A stretch of 47,806 nt of DNA from an uncultured OM182 clade bacterium (lineage in GTDB: Bacteria; Pseudomonadota; Gammaproteobacteria; Pseudomonadales; Azotimanducaceae), in contig CACFLG010000009.1 in the NCBI GenBank assembly GCA_902567095.1, forward strand, positions 1-47,806, written 5' to 3'. Positions 27,889 through 36,835 of this stretch are shown piece after piece (position 1 is the first letter of the stretch; each line of letters opens with the position of its first letter). The notes beneath the pieces are model-generated. The model was not told the DNA's origin. It saw only the letters and a list, made by a program, of their open reading frames with translations, and did no database searches. Position numbers and translations under genes: made by a program.

Positions 27889-28914
27889 TTGATTGAAGGC
27901 ATCGACCATGAGCTAGTTTCCCATTGGCTAAAAAAGGAAATCCCGGAACTTTCAATGCCACTGTCTTTTTCGTTGATAGCAGGAGGCCATTCCAATCTTA
28001 CCTTTCATTGCGAGGACAGTACTGGTCGGTCTCTAGTCCTGCGACGTCCTCCGTTAGGAGAAATTCTCAATTCTGCGCATGATATGGTTAGAGAACATAA
28101 GATAATCTCATCTCTTAAGAACACTGCAGTTCCGGTTCCTGAAACGCTTGGGCTTTGCGAAGATGGCTCTATTAATGGTGCAGATTTTTATACGATGGAC
28201 TTCGTTGAGGGCGATGTCTTAAACGATTCGGTTATTTCGTCCTCTCTCTCTGTAGACGACAAACAATCAATAAGCAGAGACGTTGTGGAAATACTATGTT
28301 CTTTGCATGCGATTGATCCAGATGATGTTGGGCTCGGTGACCTTGGTAGGAAGGATAGTTATCTTAGCCGACAAATAAAAAGATGGGTCGCTCAGTGGAA
28401 TGCCTCAAAAACTCACGAAATTCCTGAGATGGAAGAAAGCTGTGAGCTTTTGCTTCAAAACCTCCCAGAACAAATTGGGTCGGCCATAGTTCATGGCGAT
28501 TTTAGATTAGGAAATATGATCGTTTCCGGTGGCCACGTCAGAGCTGTCTTGGATTGGGAACTTTGTACTTTGGGGGATCCCTTAGCTGATTTGGGTTACG
28601 TTTTAAACAATTGGCTTACTCTTGAAGAGGTCCCAGAACCAGGAGAGGGGGATCAGGCTCCAACTGCGGCGGGAGGTTTCTTTTCACGAGACGAATTTCT
28701 TGATGTTTATGCCAATAAAACTGGAAGGGATATTTCTAAGATTAACTACTATCGGGCATTCTCTCACTGGCGTCTGGCTGCTATCGGACAAGGTGTTTAT
28801 AAGAGATATCTAGTTGGTGCTATGGGAAGTGAACGAGACGTAGATTTAGAGAAACAAAAGGACAGTGTCTCTCGAAGAGCTGCGGCAGCATTAGAGCTCT
28901 TGACAACGACTTAA
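27889..28914 (+). CDS. Aminoglycoside-phosphotransferase-like kinase (ACAD10/11-associated type)
   Basis: A 341-residue protein with the APH/choline-kinase fold. GGHSNLTF near residue 38-45 is the nucleotide loop, VHGDFRLGNMIV holds the catalytic-loop Asp, and LDWELCTLGDPLADLGY holds the metal-binding Asp. Members like this are fused to acyl-CoA dehydrogenases in human ACAD10/ACAD11, where they phosphorylate 4-hydroxyacyl-CoA during breakdown of hydroxy acids; in bacteria they stand alone beside acyl-CoA dehydrogenases. An ACAD gene is about 1.6 kb downstream on the other strand. The TTG at 27889 follows GAGGAGAG by about 5 bases; a TTG at 27862 is the upstream alternative. Confidence 0.87.
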   Translation: MIEGIDHELVSHWLKKEIPELSMPLSFSLIAGGHSNLTFHCEDSTGRSLVLRRPPLGEILNSAHDMVREHKIISSLKNTAVPVPETLGLCEDGSINGADFYTMDFVEGDVLNDSVISSSLSVDDKQSISRDVVEILCSLHAIDPDDVGLGDLGRKDSYLSRQIKRWVAQWNASKTHEIPEMEESCELLLQNLPEQIGSAIVHGDFRLGNMIVSGGHVRAVLDWELCTLGDPLADLGYVLNNWLTLEEVPEPGEGDQAPTAAGGFFSRDEFLDVYANKTGRDISKINYYRAFSHWRLAAIGQGVYKRYLVGAMGSERDVDLEKQKDSVSRRAAAALELLTTT

Positions 28915-29750
28915 TGTATAACTGTTGGCTGCCGGGCAAAAGATGATAAGCGTTTAATCGCGATAGAGCGTATGTCTTCGCTGAAATCCTGATCTGTTAT
29001 TATTTCTTTGTATTTTCTTTCTGCTTTCGGCTGGGCTCCTCGCATCTCGAATATAGCTCCTAATTGCAATTCGAATTGGCTTTTTTTTTGCGAGAGGAGG
29101 ATTTGGTTTTCAATGCAGCGTTGGCATTGTTTCCACTCTTTTTTCCTCCAGAAAATACTTTTCAGATTGTCAATTAATCGAACAAGAATTTCTCTTTTTG
29201 TCGCCACTCGTAGATGAGTATTGTCGAGTTCCAAGCGACCCCCGGAAATCTGTTTTAACAATGTTTTACAATCGTGTGTGTTGAGTTCTCTGCCAAAAAA
29301 AGGGTCAACTAGCGATCCGCCATCTTCTTTATATCGAACAAGAAAATGCCCAGGGAAGCCAATTCCCTCTACAGGGATATCTAACCTAGCTCCAATAGAC
29401 ATCTGCAGTATAGCGAGGCTAATCGGGATGCCAACTCGATTATCGATTACTTTGTTTAGGTAACTATTAGCTGGGTCGAAATAATTGCTTTTATTTCCAG
29501 CAAAACCGGTTTCTTTATAAAAAAAAGAAATCATGGCTTTTGCACCAGTTATTTCAGGTACGGATTGCCTGTAAAGATTAAAGTCTTCAGCAAGTGAATC
29601 GATCCTATTCAGATATTGCTCAATGCTAGCATCTTCTCCGATTTCTATAGCTAGCAGCAGCGCCGCTTCAGCAAGCGGAAGAAATGCCTCTTCCATCAAA
29701 GCTATTTCAGTCAATCTTTGATGAGTGAATCGGTTTGGATCACTATTCAT
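28911..29750 (-). CDS. SirB1-family transglutaminase-like/TPR protein
   Basis: A 279-residue protein of the SirB1/YchA family: an N-terminal transglutaminase-like region with NKVIDNRVGIPISLAILQ, IGFPGHFLVRY and LVDPFFGREL, followed by a TPR-like helical tail. In many gammaproteobacteria the homologue sits next to prmC or kdsA, which is not the case here. The expected catalytic Cys of true transglutaminases is not evident, so the function may be structural. Its end overlaps the convergent kinase-like gene by four bases. Confidence 0.88.
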   Translation of the reverse strand: MNSDPNRFTHQRLTEIALMEEAFLPLAEAALLLAIEIGEDASIEQYLNRIDSLAEDFNLYRQSVPEITGAKAMISFFYKETGFAGNKSNYFDPANSYLNKVIDNRVGIPISLAILQMSIGARLDIPVEGIGFPGHFLVRYKEDGGSLVDPFFGRELNTHDCKTLLKQISGGRLELDNTHLRVATKREILVRLIDNLKSIFWRKKEWKQCQRCIENQILLSQKKSQFELQLGAIFEMRGAQPKAERKYKEIITDQDFSEDIRSIAIKRLSSFARQPTVIH

Positions 29751-29803
29751 AAAGCTGTTCTCTACGGATCGCTAATCCTCTTTTCCTGATCAGATTTACG
29801 AAA

Positions 29804-30478
29804 TCACCACTCATCAACATGCATTATTTCTTCAACGTCGGGCCTGTAAGCCGGCTTGAAACTTGTTCCTTTTGTATAGGCTATCGGAATAAGGGCTATT
29901 TGCATAAATTCATCGTAAGGGATGCCTATGAGTTCAGCTATCTCCTTTTCGTGCATCAGGTGCAAAGTAGTCCAAGCAGTCCCTATTCCTCTGGCTCTGG
30001 CGGCGAGCATGAAACTCCAGGCGGCTGGTATGATAGACCCATAGAGAGCTGATTGTGCTAAAACATTGTTGCTCTCAGCATTGTCGGTCCTTCCAGCGAT
30101 GCAAGGAATCATCATTACTGGCACTTTACCCATATTTTCGCCCAAATAATCGGCTGAAGAGGCAGATCGCTCCTGACTGTTCGTCAAATCTTTGTCGTCA
30201 GATTCCGAATGAAGTTTGTGAATAGCCATGGGCATTTCTTTGTAAAGGCTAAATGCTTGGCGATAGAGTTCTCCAATTTTCGCTCTCTTTTCGGGATCGG
30301 TTACAAATACGAATTGCCAGCTTTGAGAGTTTGAACCCGTGGGAGCCTGCACGGCCATCTCCATGCATTCTTTTACAACTTCCATCGATAGCGATCGTTC
30401 TAAGTCAAGTCGCTTTCTGACTGCCCTAGTAGTACTCAAAAGCTCATCATTGGAAAGACCTAATTGTGCGTGATTCAT
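29804..30478 (-). CDS. Nitroreductase-family FMN protein
   Basis: A 224-residue flavoprotein of the NfsA/NfsB-like superfamily. The N-terminal RAVRKRLD, the FMN-site PTGSNSQSWQFVFVTD (residues 51-66), and late GIGTAWTTLHLMHEKEIAELIGIP are characteristic. Natural substrates of such proteins are quinones, nitro compounds or enones. It follows the acyl-CoA dehydrogenase by 13 bases, so the two are likely one transcript. The F420 enzyme FbiB of actinobacteria has a related domain, but sequence alone does not link this protein with F420. Confidence 0.9.
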   Translation of the reverse strand: MNHAQLGLSNDELLSTTRAVRKRLDLERSLSMEVVKECMEMAVQAPTGSNSQSWQFVFVTDPEKRAKIGELYRQAFSLYKEMPMAIHKLHSESDDKDLTNSQERSASSADYLGENMGKVPVMMIPCIAGRTDNAESNNVLAQSALYGSIIPAAWSFMLAARARGIGTAWTTLHLMHEKEIAELIGIPYDEFMQIALIPIAYTKGTSFKPAYRPDVEEIMHVDEW

Positions 30479-30491
30479 TTCTTTTTCCTTA

Positions 30492-31790
30492 TTACCAAGT
30501 TGCTATTTCTCGTTCTATTTGATCGCCATAAAGAGCGATGGCGTCCTCTTGCCGACGAGGGAGGCTATATGAAGGGAAAAGGTCTTGAGAGGGTTCGTAA
30601 TCTCTCAGGACTTGCCTAGCTACGGTTACCTTGTGCACCTCTGTTGGTCCGTCTGCAAGCCCCATTGCATAGGAGCCGATGAGCATGGAGGTAAAAGGCA
30701 TTTCGTTAGAAATTCCAAGCGAACCGTGAATGTGAAGCGCTCTGGATACTACGTCATGGTATACCTTTGGCATCGCGGCCTTGATTGCAGCGATATCTTT
30801 TCTAACCTTTAGGTAGTCATTATACTGATCTATTCTCCAAGCGGTTCTGAGCACCAATAGCCTAAACTGTTCCATCTCTATCCAAGAATCCGCTATTTTT
30901 TCCTGTACCATCTGTTTGTCTGCCAGTATTTCACCCTTTGTTTGCCTGGATAGCGCTCTCTCGCACATCATGTCGAAAGCTTTCTTGATTTGACCCAAGG
31001 TTCTCATTGCATGATGAATCCGCCCTCCACCTAAGCGGGTTTGGGCAACTGCAAACGCCTGACCTCTGGGTCCAAGCATGTTGCTTTTTGGAACTCGTAC
31101 GTCTTCGTATCTAATGTACCCATGAGAACCTTTCCCCGGAGCTTCTGTTCCAACACCTACGTTCCTTAATATGTTTATTCCCGGAGTTTCAGCTGGAACA
31201 ATGAATTGACTCATTCTTTGATGAGGAGCGGCTTCTGGGTCGGTTACTACCATAACTATAAGAAAAGAAGCATGTCTTGCGTTAGAGGAGTACCATTTTT
31301 CTCCATTAATTACATAATCATCTCCGTCTTCAACTGCCGTACATTTGAACATGGTCGGGTCTGCACCGGCATGAGGCTCGGTCATTGAGAAGCAAGAAAC
31401 AATTTCTCCATCAAGAAGTGGCTTAAGATATTTCTCTTTATGTTCCTCGGTTCCATAATGAGCTAGGATTTCTGCGTTACCCGAATCTGGTGCCTGACAT
31501 CCAAATACGATCGGGGCAAAACGCGACGTTCCAAGTATTTCATTTAGTAAAGCTAGTTTGAGTTGGCCATAACCGGGCCCACCCAGATCAGGACCTAAAT
31601 GACAAGCCCAGAGCCCTCTATCTTTAACTTCTTCTTGGAGAGGCCGAACCAACTTAATGAAGTCAGGGTCATTAACCATATAGCTCTCGTTAAGGACTAA
31701 ATCGAGAGGCGCAACTTTTTTGTCGACGAATTCGGTTGCCCAATCTAAAACACTTTGAAATTCTGGATCTGTATCAAAACCCCAACTCAT
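30492..31790 (-). CDS. Acyl-CoA dehydrogenase
   Basis: A 432-residue FAD enzyme that oxidises acyl-CoA to 2-enoyl-CoA. The N-terminal helical domain, the middle-domain FSMTEPHAGADPTMFKCTA (about 134-152) with the FAD/substrate loop, EKWYSSNARHASF and the C-terminal SLGISNEMPFTSM / DGPTEVHKVTVARQVL are all present. The last segment is typical of the ACAD10/11-like branch. Its ATG overlaps the stop of trhO by four bases, which is unusual pairing: a tRNA-modification gene translationally coupled with beta-oxidation. Together with the kinase-like gene nearby it suggests use of 4-hydroxy or long-chain acids. Confidence 0.94.
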   Translation of the reverse strand: MSWGFDTDPEFQSVLDWATEFVDKKVAPLDLVLNESYMVNDPDFIKLVRPLQEEVKDRGLWACHLGPDLGGPGYGQLKLALLNEILGTSRFAPIVFGCQAPDSGNAEILAHYGTEEHKEKYLKPLLDGEIVSCFSMTEPHAGADPTMFKCTAVEDGDDYVINGEKWYSSNARHASFLIVMVVTDPEAAPHQRMSQFIVPAETPGINILRNVGVGTEAPGKGSHGYIRYEDVRVPKSNMLGPRGQAFAVAQTRLGGGRIHHAMRTLGQIKKAFDMMCERALSRQTKGEILADKQMVQEKIADSWIEMEQFRLLVLRTAWRIDQYNDYLKVRKDIAAIKAAMPKVYHDVVSRALHIHGSLGISNEMPFTSMLIGSYAMGLADGPTEVHKVTVARQVLRDYEPSQDLFPSYSLPRRQEDAIALYGDQIEREIATW

Positions 31791-32830
31791 TCGCTTACTC
31801 CTCTAAAAATATTTATTTCCCTAACAAGAACGTTCTGTAAACTATCACGTTTACCAGATATTTTCTCCAGCTGCTCTTTTTTTTCTCGTTTTCGATTTTT
31901 TTGATCTTTTTTGGCTTCCTCGCCTACATGGATTTCTTTTCGCTGTGCTGCAAGATTAATTTGTTTTTGTCTTTCCCTAAACCTCGATCTATCGTGATCT
32001 GTCTTACTCTCTATGCAATGAGGACAGCTAATCCCTTTTAAGAAATCTTGGCTTAACTTATCTTCCTTGCTTATTGGCGTTCGGCAGGCATGGCACTGCT
32101 CGTATGAGCCTTCTTGAAGATCCTGGTCTACGGTAACTCTATTGTCGAAGACAAAACACTCTCCGTTCCAGAGGGATTTCTCCGTCGGAACCTCCTCAAG
32201 ATATTTAAGTATACCTCCCTCCAAATGAAACACGTTTTCAAAACCATTTTCCTTCAAAAAAGAAGTAGACTTTTCGCAACGTATACCTCCCGTGCAAAAC
32301 ATTGCTATTTTTTTTTCGCTCTTGTTTTTTAAATAGGTCTTTGCGAATTTCGGAAATTCCCTGAATGTTTTTGTTTCCGGATTAATCGCGCCCGGGAAGG
32401 TTCCAACTTTTATTTCATATTCATTTCGAGTGTCTATTAAAATAACGTTCGGATCCGAGATCATCTCATTCCAGTCTTCAGGTTTGATATAGGTCCCCGC
32501 AGAGGCGAGAGGATCAATATCAGGTAAACCCATGGTTACGATTTCACGTTTTATTTTTACCTTCCTTCGTAAGAAAGGTTGTTGACTTGTTGCCGATTTT
32601 TTTACCGACAGTTTTTTAAAACCTTTTTGTGAAAGGAAGACTAAAAAATCATTAATACTGGTTTCACGGCCGGAGACCGTGCTATTGATCCCTTCTCTCG
32701 CAATTAAAACAGTTCCTCTAATAGAGTTTTGCTCTAAAATATAATCGATTTCGCTGCGCAGGCTCTCTAAATTATCCGTTTTTATGAACTGGTAGATAGC
32801 GCATACGACAAACTTTTCTTCGTCTTCCAA
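31787..32830 (-). CDS. trhO: tRNA uridine(34) hydroxylase TrhO (YceA-type rhodanese)
   Basis: A 347-residue protein with an acylphosphatase-like N-terminal region (REGINSTVSG), a rhodanese domain with the reactive Cys in FCTGGIRCEKS, and a C-terminal zinc-finger-like part (CHACRTPISK, CPHC). This is the TrhO/YceA layout; the enzyme makes 5-hydroxyuridine at tRNA position 34 using O2. The C-terminal tail after about residue 285 is strongly basic and low in complexity (Lys/Glu/Arg rich). The start codon at 32830 appears to be ATT or TTG-like depending on frame choice: no ATG is near, and the assigned first codon gives MEDEEKFVVCAIYQF. Confidence 0.92.
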   Translation of the reverse strand: MEDEEKFVVCAIYQFIKTDNLESLRSEIDYILEQNSIRGTVLIAREGINSTVSGRETSINDFLVFLSQKGFKKLSVKKSATSQQPFLRRKVKIKREIVTMGLPDIDPLASAGTYIKPEDWNEMISDPNVILIDTRNEYEIKVGTFPGAINPETKTFREFPKFAKTYLKNKSEKKIAMFCTGGIRCEKSTSFLKENGFENVFHLEGGILKYLEEVPTEKSLWNGECFVFDNRVTVDQDLQEGSYEQCHACRTPISKEDKLSQDFLKGISCPHCIESKTDHDRSRFRERQKQINLAAQRKEIHVGEEAKKDQKNRKREKKEQLEKISGKRDSLQNVLVREINIFRGVSE

Positions 32831-32919
32831 TCGTTTTACCTTTCCTGCTTTTTTTATATCAATCTAGTAGTATATTATCATTCGATTCGCTGTGAATAAC
32901 CTTTATTGAGGAGAGAAGT

Positions 32920-33756
32920 ATGGCCATAGATCCTAATGCTGTTGGACAAAAAGGACAGCCATCTAATAGAAGTTGGAACTCAAAAGATGCGCTACTCTAT
33001 GCGGTCGGAATTGGTGCCGGCATTGATGAGCTGCAATATACAACGGAAAATACTAAAGATGTTGTCCAAAAAGTTTTTCCTACGTTTGCAGTGATTATAG
33101 GAGGGGGCGGCATCCCAATGAAAGAGGTCGGATCTTTTAATCCTGCCTTGATGGTTCACGGAGAACAAGGAATTGAGTTGCTAGGAGAGATTCCACCCGA
33201 TGGAGAGATTGAGAGTGTCGGAGAATGCAGCGCGATTTGGGACAAAGGTTCTGCTGCAGTCTTGGAGTTTACTTCTGAATCTCGTAACGTTAAGACAGGG
33301 GAACCGCTTCTGCGAACTAAGACCTCACTTTTTTGTCGCGGTGAAGGAGGTTGGGGAGGCGATCGTGGTCCATCAGACAAACTAGAATTTCCGGACAGAT
33401 CTCCAGATAAAAAAATCACATATACCACCCGAGAAGACCAAGCTCTGACATATCGACTTTCAGGAGATCGTAATCCCCTTCACTCTGATCCATCTTTTGC
33501 CGCAATGGGCGGGTTTGACAAACCCATCCTTCATGGTTTGTGCACATATGGTATAACGGGAAGAGCTTTGCTCCATGGGTTGTGTGAAGGTGATGCAGGC
33601 CGCTTCCTTTCAATGAACGCGAGATTTTCAAAACCAGTGATTCCTGGCGATTCGCTGACAGTCTCTATGTGGATAGATGGGAAAAAAGCTCTCTTTCGCA
33701 CTGAAAACCAAAACAACGAGATTGTGATTGATCAAGGAGAATTTAGTTTTTCTTGA
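32920..33756 (+). CDS. MaoC-family enoyl-CoA hydratase (hydratase 2 type, double hot-dog)
   Basis: A 278-residue protein with two hot-dog folds, matching eukaryotic-type hydratase 2 proteins of about 280-290 residues. The catalytic motif is intact in the C-terminal half: DRNPLHSDPSFAAMGGF then PILHGL, with Asp, Asn and His of the active site. It hydrates 2-enoyl-CoA to the (R)-3-hydroxyacyl-CoA. The ATG follows GAGGAGAG. Divergent from trhO across 89 bases. It complements the acyl-CoA dehydrogenase, SDR and thiolase of this window to make a complete beta-oxidation round. Confidence 0.93.
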   Translation: MAIDPNAVGQKGQPSNRSWNSKDALLYAVGIGAGIDELQYTTENTKDVVQKVFPTFAVIIGGGGIPMKEVGSFNPALMVHGEQGIELLGEIPPDGEIESVGECSAIWDKGSAAVLEFTSESRNVKTGEPLLRTKTSLFCRGEGGWGGDRGPSDKLEFPDRSPDKKITYTTREDQALTYRLSGDRNPLHSDPSFAAMGGFDKPILHGLCTYGITGRALLHGLCEGDAGRFLSMNARFSKPVIPGDSLTVSMWIDGKKALFRTENQNNEIVIDQGEFSFS

Positions 33757-33771
33757 AAAGATTCTTATTAA

Positions 33772-33824
33772 ACCGTGACCTAAGTTAACTGATCTAGGCT
33801 AATAGGCATCTTCTTAGTCACGGT
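33772..33824 (+). promoter_or_regulatory. Long imperfect inverted repeat before the DUF1295 gene
   Basis: ACCGTGACCTAAG (33772-33784) pairs with CTTAGTCACGGT (33813-33824) with a single bulged base, enclosing a 28-base loop. The flanks TTATTA and CTAATTAA extend the pairing loosely. It ends 20 bases before the ATG at 33845. It may be a terminator for the MaoC gene, an operator, or a 5' leader structure. No U-tract follows on the plus strand, which argues against a simple terminator. Confidence 0.4.
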
Positions 33825-33844
33825 CTAATTAAAGAGTGATTTGT

Positions 33845-34714
33845 ATGAGTGGAAATTACGTTTGGATATTGGCTATTTTAGCGAGTGTACTCTTTGGTTT
33901 TTTGCTAGCTTGGGCTGGTAGCGATGGAAGTATGCAAATCTATGGATTGCCTCTTTTTTCTATTTCGGTGGTCTTCGCCTTTCTTATTCAGTGGATTTGT
34001 TTCGTCCCCTCTTTTCTTTTTCAGACAGAGAAATATTTTGATCTTATGGGCAGCTTAACCTATGTCTCGATAATAATTTTTGCTTTGGTAATGTCGGATG
34101 ATCTGGGAGCGCGAAAACTTACGATAGGGATTTTTGTTCTTTTGTGGGCATTTCGATTGGGAACATTTTTGTTTTCTCGAATTAGATCAGCTGGTGAAGA
34201 CTCCAGATTTAAAGTGATTAAAACTAATTTCTTCCAATTTTTGATGACCTGGTCTCTTCAGGGGCTTTGGGTTTGCGTCACTTGTGGTGCTGCTCTAGCA
34301 GCCATTACCTCTGACAAACAAAACTCTTTGGGTGTTTTCTTTTTCGTGGGTTCTGCTTTTTGGTTGGTAGGTTTTTTCGTTGAAGTATTGGCTGATCACC
34401 AGAAATCTGAATTTAATCGAGAACTGGAGAATTCCGGAAAGTTTATTCACACAGGGTTGTGGGCTTGGTCTAGGCATCCTAACTACTTCGGTGAAATTAT
34501 GCTTTGGTCAGGGTTAGCAGTTGTTGCTTTGCCTGTCCTTGAGGGTTGGCAACACGTGACTTTAATTTCACCAATATTCGTTTTTCTGCTTCTAACCAAG
34601 ATTTCAGGAATTAATCTCCTTGAAAGGCAGGCGGAGTCGCGTTGGGGAGGTGATCCCGACTACCAAAGCTATAAGAGGTCAACCAACGTTTTAATAATCT
34701 GGCCATTCAGATAA
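33845..34714 (+). CDS. DUF1295 membrane protein (steroid 5-alpha-reductase-like fold)
   Basis: A 289-residue polytopic membrane protein with about seven helices. The C-terminal GLWAWSRHPNYFGEIMLWSGL is the NADPH-binding signature of the DUF1295 / steroid 5-alpha-reductase C-terminal family (also related to isoprenylcysteine methyltransferase folds). The reaction of bacterial members is unknown; reduction of an enone lipid is a reasonable guess. The ATG at 33845 has an AAGAG site 8-9 bases upstream; a GTG at 33836 is possible. It lies just behind a strong inverted repeat. Confidence 0.88.
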   Translation: MSGNYVWILAILASVLFGFLLAWAGSDGSMQIYGLPLFSISVVFAFLIQWICFVPSFLFQTEKYFDLMGSLTYVSIIIFALVMSDDLGARKLTIGIFVLLWAFRLGTFLFSRIRSAGEDSRFKVIKTNFFQFLMTWSLQGLWVCVTCGAALAAITSDKQNSLGVFFFVGSAFWLVGFFVEVLADHQKSEFNRELENSGKFIHTGLWAWSRHPNYFGEIMLWSGLAVVALPVLEGWQHVTLISPIFVFLLLTKISGINLLERQAESRWGGDPDYQSYKRSTNVLIIWPFR

Positions 34715-34792
34715 TTTTTTCAAGTTGGGGACAGCAGAATCTCCTCTCCACACCAATCTCGCTAAGGTGACTTAATAGTTGTTCAGAGATAT

Positions 34793-35773
34793 CTAATTGT
34801 TTGGATTTACCACGACTTTACCGATCGCTTTTCTTTCAAGAATTTGTTGCATCGCGAGGGGGGCATCCTCCAGCTTGAAGACACGGCCTTCCCGAGGTTT
34901 GATTCTCCCCTCAATGACCCAGTCCATTAATTGAGAAATTACTTCTTTTACGGTTCCTGGGTTTTGGGCGATGTGTCCCCCCCAATTGACACCTATAACA
35001 GAACATCTTTTGAGCAAAGTAAGATTTGCGGGGAAAGAGGGTATTTCACCTGAGGCGAAACCAACCACGAGAAACCTTCCTCCTGGTCCAAGGGATCTTA
35101 AAGACGGCTCAGCATATTTTCCTCCTACTGGGTCGTAAACCATATCTAAAGGCGCCGAACCCAAAATACTTCTAACATCATTTCTCCAATCTTCTTTTTC
35201 GTAATCAAGCACAAAATCTGCACCGGCTTTGCGACATGCGTCTCTTTTTTCTTTGGTAGAGGCCGCTGCGATTACTCTTGCTCCAAGCGCTTTTGCGCAA
35301 TCGATCGCTGCAAGCCCCACTCCTCCGCTTCCTCCAAGAACCAGAACATTTTCCTCGGGTCGAAGCTGCCCACAATACCTAAAACCGTAAAGGGCTGTGC
35401 AGTAGTTAACAAGAAATCCCGCAGCTGCATTGAATTGAAAGGTGTCTGGAATTGGAACGCAGTTGCCCGTATCTACTGTTGCAAATTCCGCCAACCCGCC
35501 TGAGCTTGAAGTTGCAAGAATTCTTTGTCCAACCTTTAAATTTCCTTGCGTTTCACTCGCTGAGACAATTGTCCCTGAAATCTCATTTCCAGGCACGTAG
35601 GGTAGCTTAGGTTTTATTTGATACTTTCCAGCCACCATTAAAGCGTCGACATACCCGATACCAGCAGCCTCGATCTTCATCAATATCTGATTACCTGAAG
35701 GTTTGGGCATTTCAACTTCTTCGAGTTTTAAACCATTAGGTCCTGAATAACTTTGACAAACCAGAGCTCTCAT
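34793..35773 (-). CDS. Zinc-free MDR-family NADPH:quinone-type oxidoreductase (second)
   Basis: A 326-residue medium-chain reductase without zinc ligands. The segment GIGYVDALMVAGKYQIKPKLPYVPGNEISG (38-67) and the nucleotide site LGGSGGVGLAAIDCAK are typical, with GKVVV at the C-terminus. It is a paralogue of the gene at 26792 with the same family layout, though only moderately similar. It stands as a single leftward gene between plus-strand neighbours. Quinone, enone or enoyl-thioester reduction is expected, but the substrate cannot be specified. Confidence 0.9.
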   Translation of the reverse strand: MRALVCQSYSGPNGLKLEEVEMPKPSGNQILMKIEAAGIGYVDALMVAGKYQIKPKLPYVPGNEISGTIVSASETQGNLKVGQRILATSSSGGLAEFATVDTGNCVPIPDTFQFNAAAGFLVNYCTALYGFRYCGQLRPEENVLVLGGSGGVGLAAIDCAKALGARVIAAASTKEKRDACRKAGADFVLDYEKEDWRNDVRSILGSAPLDMVYDPVGGKYAEPSLRSLGPGGRFLVVGFASGEIPSFPANLTLLKRCSVIGVNWGGHIAQNPGTVKEVISQLMDWVIEGRIKPREGRVFKLEDAPLAMQQILERKAIGKVVVNPNN

Positions 35774-35888
35774 TTATTTTCCGGAAAAATTGATGAACTG
35801 GCAAAATAATAGGTTACATTAACTAAATTAGCCAGAGTATCTGCGGGTTGCTTTGGCCGTAGAATATGGAAAAGGAGGCATCTATCTC

Positions 35889-36734
35889 ATGGGGATTAAA
35901 TCGCGTTTAAAGAAAGGTCATCGTCTTTCTGTCCCGGGCGTTTTCGATCCGTTTTCAGCGCTTGTATGTGAGAACCAAAATTTTGACACTTTGTATATGT
36001 CGGGGTGCGGGGTAAGTGCCACTCTCCTAGGTCTTCCTGACGCAGGGTTCGTCTCCTTCAGTCAAATGAATGACCGACTGAGATCTATCGCTCAGGTGAC
36101 AACTTCTTCAATCATTGCTGATGGTGACACTGGTTTTGGAGGGCTCGCTAACGTAGAGCAGACGGTCGTAGGTTACGAGCAATCAGGAGCAGATGCGATC
36201 CAGTTAGAAGACCAAGAGTTTCCTAAACGATGTGGTCATACCCGTAATCGCAGCGTGATTTCAAAAACAGAGATGGTCGAGAAAATCCGTGTAGCAAAAG
36301 AATCAAGAGCCTCTGACGACTTCCTTATAATAGCAAGAACTGATTCGCTTGGTATCGAAGGAATTGATAACGCTTGTCGACGCGGTAATGACTACATAGA
36401 AGCTGGAGCTGATATTTTGTTCATCGAGGCCCCCGAAAACGAATCTCAACTTGAACGGATTTGTAATCGCTTCGACTCGATCCCTCTAGTGGCTAATATG
36501 GTTCAAGGCGGTGTCACGCCTATCTTGAGTGATAAGTGTCTATTCGAGATGGGTTTTTCGATTATATTGCATCCAACATACTTGTTGGGCGCAGTTTATG
36601 GTGCGATATCCAATGCAGCGAGAAATCTTAAGGCAGCATCCCCAGAGAAAGTTGCTGATTTAGGGACACTAAATAGTCTGCTTGGTTTTGATCGTATTTG
36701 GGAGTTAGATGAAAGACTTCCTCAAAAAAAATAA
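35889..36734 (+). CDS. Isocitrate lyase/PEP mutase superfamily lyase
   Basis: A 281-residue TIM-barrel protein of the PEP mutase/isocitrate lyase superfamily. GVFDPFSALVCENQNFDTLYMSG near the N-terminus, ADGDTGFGG with the metal-binding Asp, QLEDQEFPKRCGH holding the loop Cys, and ARTDS are the family motifs. The CGH loop suggests C-C lyase chemistry such as 2-methylisocitrate, oxaloacetate or a related 2-hydroxy/oxo acid rather than phosphonate formation. The ATG at 35889 has a GGAGG site 10 bases upstream; an earlier frame from 35853 is less likely. Possibly in one unit with the LLM gene at 36836. Confidence 0.87.
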   Translation: MGIKSRLKKGHRLSVPGVFDPFSALVCENQNFDTLYMSGCGVSATLLGLPDAGFVSFSQMNDRLRSIAQVTTSSIIADGDTGFGGLANVEQTVVGYEQSGADAIQLEDQEFPKRCGHTRNRSVISKTEMVEKIRVAKESRASDDFLIIARTDSLGIEGIDNACRRGNDYIEAGADILFIEAPENESQLERICNRFDSIPLVANMVQGGVTPILSDKCLFEMGFSIILHPTYLLGAVYGAISNAARNLKAASPEKVADLGTLNSLLGFDRIWELDERLPQKK

Positions 36735-36769
36735 ATCCGTGACGGGATTTCAGATTGTTTGAGAATCTG
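36733..36769 (+). terminator. Two small tandem hairpins after the lyase gene
   Basis: AAATCC/GGATTT (36733-36750) and CAGATT/AATCTG (36751-36769) form two adjacent 6-bp stems directly at the end of the lyase gene. There is no immediate U-run (a T6 occurs about 20 bases later), so termination is uncertain; transcript protection or attenuation before the LLM gene is an alternative. Confidence 0.3.
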
Positions 36770-36835
36770 CAAATATTGCGGCGGGCAGCTTTTTTCAAAG
36801 AACATTCGGATCTTCAATAAAATTAAGGAAATATC

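Noticed and set aside
32891-32899. Single DnaA-box match TGTGAATAA between trhO and the MaoC gene
   Set aside because: An isolated match is expected by chance several times in a window of this size.
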